A program made the position numbers and the translations under genes. This document shows positions 1 to 5,249 of a DNA stretch of 7,458 nucleotides, in pieces. Source of the DNA: Anaerolineae bacterium (GTDB lineage: Bacteria; Chloroflexota; Anaerolineae; J102); NCBI GenBank assembly GCA_027036755.1, contig JALWDV010000705.1:1-7458 (forward strand), in the 5' to 3' direction. The first letter of the stretch is position 1. The number at the start of each line of letters is the position of its first letter. Under the pieces are notes generated by a model. The model was not told where the DNA came from. It worked only from the letters and a program-made list of their open reading frames with translations, and did no database searches.

Positions 1-140
1 GACATCTCCCTCCCCCGATACTCGCTGCGCTCGTGTTCGGGGGAGGGAGATGTCCATCTGCCAAACAGATTAGCAAACCAGCGGCTCCTCCCCCCGCTTC
101 GGCTAACGCCTTGCAGGGGGAGGCCGGGAGGGGGGCTTGT
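1..140. repeat. Nested-hairpin repeat, copy A (cut by window start)
   Basis: Positions 1-18 and 37-54 form a perfect 18-bp stem around an 18-nt loop (19-36). A small hairpin ATCTG-N5-CAGAT follows at 56-70. Next comes a unique word, GCAAACCAGCGGCTCC, then a second hairpin with stem CTCCCCC (88-94) and GGGGGAG (116-122) around a 21-nt loop (95-115). The same modules occur as a complete palindrome at 7247-7458, so copy A is probably the right-hand half of the same element, with its left arm outside the window. Weak similarity to the other copy continues past the hairpins to about 170 (AATTTGAA-type words). No coding sense is apparent. Confidence 0.85.
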
Positions 141-177
141 CTCCGAACCCAATTTGAAATTGTTGGTTACAGCAGGA

Positions 178-198
178 TGACGTTTGACGCTTGACGTT
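178..198. repeat. Three tandem heptamers TGACGYT
   Basis: TGACGTT, TGACGCT and TGACGTT follow one another without a gap, downstream of rsmD and between it and repeat copy A. It is a very short array of unknown role. It resembles the short-word composition of the other intergenic repeats here. The surrounding 140-275 holds no recognisable terminator or gene. Confidence 0.6.
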
Positions 199-275
199 TT
201 ACGGCCTTGGCCATGTCGCCTGTTGGCGGATATTGCCTGCAAGGTCTGACATGAGAGCTACACAGTTACAAATCG

Positions 276-848
276 CTACTGCTTGTCCTCCGCATCCTCG
301 ACGTTCATCGCATAGAAATCCAACTGCACGCTGCCATACGTGCGCGTGTCGAAACGCTTCAGATTGTCGAGGGCGGGCTCTTGGTATTCGATGGGGTTGA
401 TCTGCACGATGACCTGGCCCTCGGGCGTGAGCAGGCCCGGGCGGGCGTCGATGATCTTCAGAGCGTCCAGCCACAGCCCCTTGTACTGGGGCGGCGCCAC
501 ATAGATGATGTCGAAAGGCCCGATATTCTGTCTCCGTAGATATTTGAACGCGTCGCCCCGCACCACATAGGCCCGATCCACCAGGCGCGTGTGCTGCAGG
601 TTGCGGCCAATGGCCCGCAGCGCGGGCTTGTAGCGTTCGACAAAGGTGACATGCTCGGCTCCCCGGCTCAACGCTTCGATCCCCACCGACCCGGTGCCGC
701 CAAACATATCCAACACCCGAGCGCCGCGCACCTCGTCGCCCAGAATGCTGAACAACGCCTCTTTGGCGCGATCGGTGATGGGGCGCACCGCGTCGCCCGG
801 AACTGATTCCAGCTTGCGTCCCTTGGCCCTGCCAGCGATGACTCTCAT
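276..848 (-). CDS. rsmD: 16S rRNA (guanine966-N2)-methyltransferase RsmD
   Basis: The 190-residue product is the usual length for RsmD, which methylates the exocyclic N2 of G966 in helix 31 of 16S rRNA using S-adenosylmethionine. The start at 848 gives the family-typical opening M-R-V-I-A-G-x-x-K-G. The family segment R-P-I-T-D-R-A-K-E-A-L-F follows at residues 22-33. The SAM-binding loop D-M-F-G-G-T-G-S lies at 47-54, and an acidic residue (E71) ends strand 2. The catalytic loop is unusual: where the family has D/N-P-P-Y/F, this protein reads V-A-P-P-Q-Y (117-122). The start codon overlaps the stop of the upstream membrane-protein gene (ATGA), so translation is probably coupled. The same frame stays open far upstream, but that is read-through of the neighbouring gene's shadow frame, not part of RsmD. 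Confidence 0.93.
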   Translation of the reverse strand: MRVIAGRAKGRKLESVPGDAVRPITDRAKEALFSILGDEVRGARVLDMFGGTGSVGIEALSRGAEHVTFVERYKPALRAIGRNLQHTRLVDRAYVVRGDAFKYLRRQNIGPFDIIYVAPPQYKGLWLDALKIIDARPGLLTPEGQVIVQINPIEYQEPALDNLKRFDTRTYGSVQLDFYAMNVEDAEDKQ

Positions 849-1408
849 ATTCTCTGCTCCGCGGGAACGGGATCGGCGGGCGGGCGTCCGGTGCGGAAGA
901 AGCGAAGAAGCCGTTCGCGCGTCAACAGCTTGCGATCCCACAAGAACCAGAGCAGAAGCCCCGCGCCGATGACATCCAGCGCGATCAAAATCGGCTCCTG
1001 CACGATGATTTGCAGATAGGCGTGCAACATCTCGTTGGGCGTGCCCACATGCCGCCAGGGATGCCATCCCCAGCCGCGTAGCGGCCACAACAGAGTCTGG
1101 GTGAACCCCCACATCCTGTCTTCGATGAGGTGAGCGGAAAAGGCCAGCAGATAGGGCAGCCAGCGCCGCCATCGGCCCGCGACCGCGGCTGCAGCCCACA
1201 CAAGGCCATGCAGCAGCAGCGTGTGCCCGAAGAAGAGCGCGGCGTTGGCGTCGGGAAAGACGAACCAGGCCAGGGGCTTGTCGATGAGGTCCGGGGCCAT
1301 CACCGCCAGCGCTATCAGCCGATAATCAGCGTCTTCGAACAGGCCGGTGCGACGCTGGAGCAAATTCAGGCCAGCCCAGGTCCATTCGATGTGTCCGGTG
1401 GGTAACAT
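845..1408 (-). CDS. Small integral membrane protein, possible membrane-bound metal-dependent hydrolase-like
   Basis: The product has 187 residues, with about four hydrophobic segments (roughly 31-52, 57-77, 82-93 and 131-156) and an Arg-rich C-terminal tail. Conserved-looking polar residues sit within the membrane regions: H6, P39-D40-x-x-D43, G61-H62 to H67, and H93-x-x-E96-D97. This pattern resembles YdjM-type predicted membrane metal-dependent hydrolases, but the match is from recall and only suggestive. The start at 1408 lies 6 nt after a perfect TATAAT on the same strand, leaving no room for a ribosome-binding site and pointing to a leaderless message. It is the first gene of a two-gene unit with rsmD, overlapping it by 4 nt. 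No signal peptide is evident. An alternative is a plain conserved membrane protein of unknown function. Confidence 0.75.
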   Translation of the reverse strand: MLPTGHIEWTWAGLNLLQRRTGLFEDADYRLIALAVMAPDLIDKPLAWFVFPDANAALFFGHTLLLHGLVWAAAAVAGRWRRWLPYLLAFSAHLIEDRMWGFTQTLLWPLRGWGWHPWRHVGTPNEMLHAYLQIIVQEPILIALDVIGAGLLLWFLWDRKLLTRERLLRFFRTGRPPADPVPAEQRI

Positions 1409-1420
1409 GCCTCTATTATA
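1409..1420 (-). promoter_or_regulatory. -10 box TATAAT for the 1408 gene, leaderless-type spacing
   Basis: Read on the minus strand, TATAAT (1420-1415) is followed by six bases and then the ATG (1408-1406). Transcription would start at or next to the A of the ATG. I see no good -35 hexamer at 16-18 bp. No Shine-Dalgarno sequence fits in the six bases. Confidence 0.6.
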
Positions 1421-1440
1421 CCCGCAATCGCGTTTTGCGC

Positions 1441-1446
1441 TACAAT
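1441..1446 (+). promoter_or_regulatory. -10-like box TACAAT for the YhhN gene, leaderless-type spacing
   Basis: TACAAT ends seven bases before the ATG at 1454, so the transcript would begin at about the start codon. No -35 consensus and no Shine-Dalgarno sequence is visible upstream of the ATG. The arrangement mirrors the divergent promoter at 1415-1420. Confidence 0.5.
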
Positions 1447-1453
1447 AACGCCC

Positions 1454-2200
1454 ATGAATCTCTCCATCCTTCCGTCATTTCAACGCACGTGGCTGCTCAT
1501 CTTGCTGGCCCTGTGGGCGGCCTTTTTGTTCGGCGGCTTCATCTTTGGCTCTCCCCGCGAGAATCGCCGCATGCCCCGCTGGACGCGCATGGCCTCATCA
1601 TTCATCCTGACGATTGCTGGATGGAGCTGGCGGCTGGCGGCCGCGGGCTCGGGCGTGGAGATGTACGCCACGCTGATGGCCGCGGGCGTCACCTTCGGTT
1701 TCATTGGCGATCTGTTCCTGGCCCGGCTCATCTCTCGCAGCCGCACGAAATCAACCCTGGGCGGCATCGGCGCTTTTGCGATTGGGCATCTGTTCTATAT
1801 CTCGGGCATCTTCTTTCTGCTCGACCGTTTTTCGCTCCACAGGCCCGGCCCGGTGTGGGGATCGCTGATCTTCTTCTGGCTGGCGGCCCTGGGCGGATGG
1901 TACGCGTTGGTGATGCGCGGCCAGTCGCAGCCTTCGATCCTGCATTGGGCGGCTTTGCCCTATGCGCTGCTTCTGGCCACCACTGCCGGATTGGCGCTGG
2001 GTGCGGGCCTGCAACAGCCCCTGTTGCTCCCCCTGGCGCTGGGCGCATTCCTCTTCCTGCTCAGCGATATGATCCTGGCCGGAGCCATGTTCGGCGATCT
2101 CGACCTGCCGCTGCATCACGACATCGTCTGGCTCACCTATGGCCCGGGCCAGATGCTCATCGTCTTCAGCATCGGCGCGGCCATGCAAATGGCGCTTTGA
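1454..2200 (+). CDS. YhhN/TMEM86-family membrane protein (putative lysoplasmalogenase-like)
   Basis: The 248-residue product is almost wholly hydrophobic, with about eight membrane segments. Motifs match the YhhN family: G-D-L-F-L-A (85-90) with an intramembrane Asp, G-H-L-F-Y (111-115), L-S-D-M-I-L (203-208), and a terminal Y-G-P-G-Q-M-L-I segment (229-236). Characterised animal members (TMEM86) hydrolyse the vinyl-ether bond of lysoplasmalogens; the role of bacterial YhhN proteins is less certain, so the substrate here is only inferred. The first in-frame ATG is used. It has no ribosome-binding site but follows a -10-like box, suggesting a leaderless mRNA. The final Leu and stop codon (CTTTGA) are duplicated as the target site of the repeat element that begins at the next base, so an insertion abuts but does not disrupt the gene. 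Confidence 0.85.
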   Translation: MNLSILPSFQRTWLLILLALWAAFLFGGFIFGSPRENRRMPRWTRMASSFILTIAGWSWRLAAAGSGVEMYATLMAAGVTFGFIGDLFLARLISRSRTKSTLGGIGAFAIGHLFYISGIFFLLDRFSLHRPGPVWGSLIFFWLAALGGWYALVMRGQSQPSILHWAALPYALLLATTAGLALGAGLQQPLLLPLALGAFLFLLSDMILAGAMFGDLDLPLHHDIVWLTYGPGQMLIVFSIGAAMQMAL

Positions 2201-2344
2201 GGTAACTACTAAGGTCGTCACCCGAAAACCACTAAGAACACTAAGACACAAAGGCACAAAGGGAAATTTATACATTTTTTCTTCGTGTTCTTAGTGCCTT
2301 TGTGCCCTTTGTGGTTCGTTAACCGGGGTGCGTTAGCAGTTACT
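2201..2344. mobile_element. 144-bp MITE-like hairpin element with 6-bp target duplication
   Basis: The ends are inverted: GGTAACTACTAAGG at the left against the reverse complement of CGTTAGCAGTTACT at the right. Inner blocks CACCCG...AACCAC and GTGGTT...GGGGTG are also inverted. The arms (2227-2263 and 2281-2316) are each built of roughly four 9-nt words of the type CACTAAGAA/CACAAAGGN and can fold on each other around an A/T-rich loop. CTTTGA flanks the element directly on both sides (2195-2200 and 2345-2350). Taking out the element and one flank places the stops of the two convergent genes 3 bp apart. It has no coding capacity, and as a transcript it could act as a two-way terminator. Confidence 0.8.
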
Positions 2345-2353
2345 CTTTGAGCC

Positions 2354-2548
2354 TCAGTCTCCCACCCATCGCTCGATGATCGACAACAATCCCCACAGAA
2401 ACAGAATGAGCCCCGCCCCCGGTATCAAACAATGCAAACCGGTGACCAGGGCCCATTTGCCATAGATTAAAAAGATCAACCCGCCGCCGATGAACAGCAA
2501 TCCGCCCAACACCAGCCACAACATCTGACGATCGGTGCGGCCGCGCAT
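2354..2548 (-). CDS. Small two-helix membrane protein
   Basis: From the ATG at 2548 the product is 64 residues, with two transmembrane helices (about 9-28 and 33-57) joined by a short loop and little else. I do not recognise a named family. The frame stays open for 26 more codons up to a TAA at 2630-2632. The extra stretch encodes a plausible proline-rich cytoplasmic tail (E-P-P-I-P-D-D-S ... R-P-P-T-D-Y-Q-R), but it contains no ATG, GTG or TTG. An ATT at 2626-2624 overlaps the stop of the upstream gene (ATTGA), with GAGGAG 13 nt before it; no Shine-Dalgarno precedes the ATG at 2548. The true start is therefore uncertain and may be a rare ATT. It is the last gene of the operon that includes ppk2. 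Its stop now lies 4 bp from the target duplication of the element at 2201-2344. Confidence 0.7.
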   Translation of the reverse strand: MRGRTDRQMLWLVLGGLLFIGGGLIFLIYGKWALVTGLHCLIPGAGLILFLWGLLSIIERWVGD

Positions 2549-2621
2549 TCGCTGATAGTCGGTGGGAGGGCGGGCCGGTTGCTCGTCAACCGGATGAACT
2601 GAATCATCGGGTATTGGCGGC

Positions 2622-2996
2622 TCAATCGATTACAGATTGCTCCTCGGGTTGTTCATACGCCATCTTTTCCGCCACATTGGGGCCCGCCTCGTAGCCATCC
2701 AGCAGACTGCGGGGACGCAGGGTGTAGGTGTAAATGAAAATATCCTTGTTGATGGGCGAGATGTCTTTTTCGGTGTGGCGCTGAATGGTCAGAGCCTCTT
2801 GTGATTGCTTCTTCGCCTTGGCTCCGCCGCCAGAACTGCGTCGACGCGAACGCCCGCGGCGCCCGCTCGATGACGACGCTTTAGCCTCGGAGGAAGGCGT
2901 CTTCTCCGGGGTTTTGGAGGATGATCGAGCCCTGTTTTTTGCCGATGAACGGGGACGACGGCGGCGACGACGGGATTTCTTGGGTTCTGCGTTCAT
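2622..2996 (-). CDS. Arg/Lys/Ser-rich basic protein with a short conserved-looking C-terminal domain
   Basis: The product has 124 residues from the ATG at 2996, which follows a weak GAGTGAG. A TTG at 3014, overlapping the ppk2 stop as TTGA, would add six residues. Residues 1-65 are low complexity and very basic, with runs of Arg near residue 10 and S/K/R/P/G repeats, and should be disordered and able to bind polyanions. The C-terminal 55 residues are ordinary sequence, including T-E-K-D-I-S-P-I-N-K-D-I-F-I-Y-T-Y-T-L-R-P-R, likely a small folded part. I do not recognise a family. It begins 14 nt after the ppk2 stop in the same direction. A nucleic-acid-binding role is possible; binding of polyphosphate made or used by the neighbouring kinase is a hypothesis only. 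Confidence 0.75.
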   Translation of the reverse strand: MNAEPKKSRRRRRRPRSSAKNRARSSSKTPEKTPSSEAKASSSSGRRGRSRRRSSGGGAKAKKQSQEALTIQRHTEKDISPINKDIFIYTYTLRPRSLLDGYEAGPNVAEKMAYEQPEEQSVID

Positions 2997-3010
2997 GATC
3001 TCACTCGGTG

Positions 3011-3838
3011 TCAAGTGATGACGATGTCATCCAGCGCTTCCTCCGGGGCGGGGAATTGCGGATTGAGGTCGTGCAGGGTTTCGGTGATGATGTGACCCAC
3101 AACGTAGTTGCGGTACCACTTGTTATCAGAAGGAACGACATACCAGGGCGCATGTGGCGTGCTGCACTTTTGCACCGCATCCGTATACGCCGCGGTGTAA
3201 TCATCCCACAAGGCGCGCTCCTTCAAATCGCCTTTGTTGAATTTCCAGCGCTTGTCAGGATTATCCAGACGGGCTTGCAGGCGTCGAGCCTGCTCCTCGC
3301 GCGAGACGTGCAAGAAGAATTTGAGGATGACCACATCATTATCGGTCAGAAACTTCTCGAACGCGTTGATCTCCTCGTAGCGACGGCCCCACACCTCGGG
3401 CGGAACCAGATTATGCACCCGAACGACCAACACATCCTCATAATGAGAGCGGTTGAAGATGCCGATCATGCCTCGTTTGGGGACGGCTTTGTGAACCCGC
3501 CACAGATAATCGTGCGCCAGCTCCTCAGCCGTGGGAACCTTGAAGGACGTGACGACAACGCCCTGAGGATTCACGCCGCTCATCACATGGCGGATTGTGC
3601 CATCCTTGCCAGCGGTGTCCATGCCCTGCAAGACAACCAAAACGGCCTTCTTGTCCCAGGCGTAGAACCGCTCTTGTAATTTGCTCAACGCCTTGCGATA
3701 TTTCTTCAGCGCTTTTTTCCCTTGCTTGGGAGTCTTGAACTCGCCCGTCTCCGCCGTGTTCCAGGATGAAAGATCAACCGTTGAACCGGGCTCGACAACG
3801 TATTTCGATCTGAGATCATCAAACCGTTTTTTTGACAT
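3011..3838 (-). CDS. ppk2: Polyphosphate kinase 2 family (polyphosphate:nucleotide phosphotransferase)
   Basis: This 275-residue protein has the PPK2 core, which moves phosphate between inorganic polyphosphate and nucleotides in the cytoplasm. The Walker A loop G-M-D-T-A-G-K-D-G lies at 72-80. The segment F-N-R-S-H-Y-E-D-V-L-V (128-138) is the family signature, and V-V-I-L-K-F-F-L-H (169-177) is the strand leading to the Walker B region. The lid region with R-R-L-Q-A-R and D-K-R-W-K-F follows at 185-200, and W-Y-V-V-P-S-D-N-K-W-Y at 232-242. A single PPK2 domain of this length fits the class I/III-like group, so the preferred substrate (NDP or AMP) cannot be settled by eye. The start at 3838 is chosen because AGGAAGGTGG lies 5 nt upstream; that site overlaps the TAG stop of the preceding gene (3852-3854), so translation is likely coupled. 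The open frame extends upstream but lacks support. Confidence 0.95.
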   Translation of the reverse strand: MSKKRFDDLRSKYVVEPGSTVDLSSWNTAETGEFKTPKQGKKALKKYRKALSKLQERFYAWDKKAVLVVLQGMDTAGKDGTIRHVMSGVNPQGVVVTSFKVPTAEELAHDYLWRVHKAVPKRGMIGIFNRSHYEDVLVVRVHNLVPPEVWGRRYEEINAFEKFLTDNDVVILKFFLHVSREEQARRLQARLDNPDKRWKFNKGDLKERALWDDYTAAYTDAVQKCSTPHAPWYVVPSDNKWYRNYVVGHIITETLHDLNPQFPAPEEALDDIVIT

Positions 3839-3843
3839 GAAAA

Positions 3844-3853
3844 CCACCTTCCT
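3844..3853 (-). promoter_or_regulatory. Ribosome-binding site deciding the ppk2 start
   Basis: On the minus strand AGGAAGGTGG ends five bases before ATG 3838 and shares bases with the stop codon of the upstream membrane-protein gene. This fixes the ppk2 start against the longer upstream frame. Confidence 0.75.
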
Positions 3854-4340
3854 ATTTATCGGCAGGGGCCTGGCCGAATCGATTTGCGTAAACGCCCAGG
3901 AGAAAACCAAAGGAAAGGAAAACGAGAAATCCCCACCAGCTTCGGTTCATCTGAACGGCGTCCACATGAACCCAGTGGCGAAGGATGAGGATGGATACCA
4001 CCCAGATGGTGAAACCGTAGAAAGTCGAAACGATGAGGGTGTCCTTCGCCGAAAGACGATCCAGCGAGACGGCGAACAGCACGCCCAGGCCTGTGGAGAT
4101 GGCGAAATGGATGACGATTCCGGCGCCCATCTGCACCGCCGGAGAGCCGCTGCTGAACAGGACGCCGCCCATGCTCGACAAAAGGGTTTGCGCGCCGGGC
4201 CCCCATATCCGAGCGGCGACAAGCCAGAGGATCAACATGCCCAGGCCCGCAAACACCCCGGCAGAGACCCCCTGCCGGGGTTGCAGCTTTGTCCCCATGA
4301 ATGGTTGCGAATGTGATTTGACGTTGATTGTGCTGCTCAT
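3852..4340 (-). CDS. Integral membrane protein of unknown function, operon with ppk2
   Basis: Starting at ATG 4340 the product is 162 residues, with four hydrophobic segments: one after a short polar N-terminus (about 25-45), then about 72-97, 105-126 and 134-152. It ends in a short polar tail. I do not recognise a specific family; it resembles generic small four-helix proteins found next to membrane or metabolic genes. No strong Shine-Dalgarno precedes 4340 (the upstream bases are A/T rich), and ATG 4298 is a possible later start. An open frame continues to 4445, but that part runs into intergenic hairpin repeats and reads as non-protein, so I exclude it. A weak promoter candidate, TTGCGA (4389-4384) with TATTCT (4364-4359), has 19-bp spacing and is not convincing. 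The stop overlaps the ppk2 ribosome-binding site, which makes this the first gene of the ppk2 operon. Confidence 0.75.
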   Translation of the reverse strand: MSSTINVKSHSQPFMGTKLQPRQGVSAGVFAGLGMLILWLVAARIWGPGAQTLLSSMGGVLFSSGSPAVQMGAGIVIHFAISTGLGVLFAVSLDRLSAKDTLIVSTFYGFTIWVVSILILRHWVHVDAVQMNRSWWGFLVFLSFGFLLGVYANRFGQAPADK

Positions 4341-4417
4341 AAAAATTTGATTGGGAATAGAATAATCGCTGGTTACCGAGAGTTCGCAAAGACAACGTTG
4401 GGCGAATCTGCAACGGG

Positions 4418-4460
4418 CGTGACGCGTAATGCGTGAGGTCGTCACGCATCACGAATCACG
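4418..4460. repeat. 19-bp-arm hairpin built of heptamer words
   Basis: Arms 4418-4436 and 4442-4460 pair at 16 of 19 positions around the loop GGTCG. Each arm reads as consecutive near-heptamers of the CGTGATG/CATCACG type. It lies about 80 bp upstream of the membrane-protein start at 4340, so it could be either a regulator of that operon or an independent repeat. Confidence 0.75.
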
Positions 4461-4467
4461 TCCCTCC

Positions 4468-4553
4468 TACGTCATTTCGAGGGAGCGCAGCGACCGAGAA
4501 ATCCCCATGCAAATGAGGAGATTCCTCCTCCCTTCAGTCGTCGGAATGACGTA
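4468..4553. repeat. 86-bp palindromic element with TACGTCATTYCGA ends
   Basis: TACGTCATTTCGA at the left matches the reverse complement of TCGGAATGACGTA at the right with one mismatch. Inside are the word GAGCGCAGCGA (4483-4493) and a small hairpin around GAGGAG/CTCCTC (about 4516-4531). No target duplication is clear. The left 30 bases recur exactly at 4753-4782. It resembles REP/MITE-like interspersed palindromes. Confidence 0.8.
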
Positions 4554-4752
4554 ACGAGGAATTTTCGTCCGTATCGGCGTGCTGCCGCTCATGGCGTCTG
4601 CTTGAAAAACGATGGAGATGAGATCAAAGGCGCAATGAAAGCGCACAGGGTTGAAGCATTGTAGCCATTGAGGCGCAAAAGGGCAAGTTTATGCACAGGC
4701 GTCGCACAAACGCCCCTTCTTGGCAGCTTTTGCGTCTTTGCGTGAGACTTCA

Positions 4753-4823
4753 CGTCATTTCGAGGGAGCGCAGCGACCGAGAGGTGCGATGCACTTACCA
4801 CAGGCTCAAGTGCCGTCGCACCT
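4753..4823. repeat. Second, one-ended copy of the CGTCATTTCGAG element with its own hairpin
   Basis: The 30 bases 4753-4782 are identical to 4470-4499. The sequence then diverges into a hairpin with arms 4782-4796 (AGGTGCGATGCACTT) and 4808-4823 (AAGTGCCGTCGCACCT), nearly perfect with one extra base. The expected AATGACG right end is absent. It is either truncated or a variant in which the shared head carries a different stem-loop. Confidence 0.75.
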
Positions 4824-4824
4824 A

Positions 4825-4895
4825 GAACACGGATGAACATAGAAAAACACGGATAATTCAAAAAATCAGTGACCGAAGGCCGTGTCAATCCGTGT
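4825..4895. repeat. Short-word repeat AACACGGAT, direct and inverted
   Basis: ACACGGAT occurs twice in direct orientation (4827-4834 and 4847-4854) and once inverted as ATCCGTGT (4888-4895). It resembles the 9-nt word repeat at 2227-2316 in build: short A/C-rich words in one arm and their complements in the other. No coding sense was found. Confidence 0.55.
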
Positions 4896-4957
4896 CCTCG
4901 TCTTTCACCGGTATCGGCGCGGGCTTGCCCGCCATCGGACTGTTTTGAAAATCAATC

Positions 4958-5167
4958 GGGTGTGTCCAGAATGAGTTGGAAAGTTAAAATAATCCGTTCA
5001 TTGGCGGGGCGCTTCGCGCCCGCCGCCAGCGCCGGGGGATGAAGTCCCCCGGCTAGAAACAGCGCCCCTGCGGGGCTAGCCGGATTTATCCGGCGCTGTT
5101 TTGTAGCCCGGCGACTTCATCTCCGGGCGGACGTGGCGAACGCTTCCAACCGAAATTGGACACACCC
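4958..5167. mobile_element. 210-bp MITE-like element with 9-bp target duplication
   Basis: The two ends match inversely over GGGTGTGTCCA without mismatch, and over 19 of 24 positions when extended through TTGGAA. AAATCAATC stands directly outside both ends (4949-4957 and 5168-5176), a perfect 9-bp direct repeat as left by transposition. The interior is a nested palindrome: arms 5031-5065 and 5092-5128 share GATGAAGTC-type hairpins and AAACAGCGCC/GGCGCTGTTT, around the centre hairpins CCCCTGCGGGG and GCCGGATTTATCCGGC. There is no transposase, so it must have been moved in trans. The parent insertion-sequence family is not identifiable by eye. Confidence 0.85.
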
Positions 5168-5182
5168 AAATCAATCTTACGC

Positions 5183-5219
5183 AAAAAAACGCCCGCGACG
5201 CAAAAGCCGACGGGCGTTT
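5183..5219 (-). terminator. Rho-independent terminator after the small charged protein gene
   Basis: On the minus strand the stem AAACGCCCG (5219-5211) pairs perfectly with CGGGCGTTT (5195-5187) around a 15-nt loop. The transcript then runs into seven consecutive U (5189-5183), which overlap the last stem bases. It lies about 30 nt beyond the stop at 5250. The plus strand also has a short T run, so weak two-way action is possible. Confidence 0.85.
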
Positions 5220-5249
5220 CGAATGATTCAATTGTATTCGCCGAATTGC

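Larger units (their letters stand above)
4341..5182. other. Gene-free repeat block between two minus-strand operons
   Basis: This 842-bp stretch lies upstream of the membrane-protein gene at 4340 and downstream of the terminator at 5183-5219. It contains the hairpin at 4418-4460, two TACGTCATT elements, the AACACGGAT words and the MITE at 4958-5167. Two diverged copies of a roughly 45-bp piece beginning GTATCGGCG and ending TTGAAAA are at about 4571-4610 and 4911-4950. The rest (4611-4750) shows nothing I recognise. Open frames here read through the palindromes and are not credible genes. Confidence 0.75.

Noticed and set aside
849..1199. Long N-terminal extension of RsmD
   Set aside because: The extra residues are the out-of-frame shadow of the overlapping membrane protein gene, and the family start M-R-V-I-A-G begins at 848.
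1435..2205. Second long plus-strand reading frame over the YhhN gene
   Set aside because: It is rich in His, Arg, Pro and Gly with no hydrophobic pattern. It is a GC-driven shadow of the YhhN frame, which has clear membrane motifs.
3008..3679. Plus-strand 223-codon frame opposite ppk2
   Set aside because: It lies wholly antisense to a strongly supported PPK2 gene and shows no recognisable domain.
4555..4612. Possible C-terminal gene remnant ending in TGA, with a similar remnant near 4911-4950
   Set aside because: Both short frames end in a stop after a similar sequence, but they are open for only about 15 codons. A diverged DNA repeat explains them as well.
4589..4888. Minus-strand 99-codon frame in the repeat block
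   Set aside because: It reads through the repeated TACGTCATT element and the AACACGGAT words, lacks a ribosome-binding site and has no protein-like composition.
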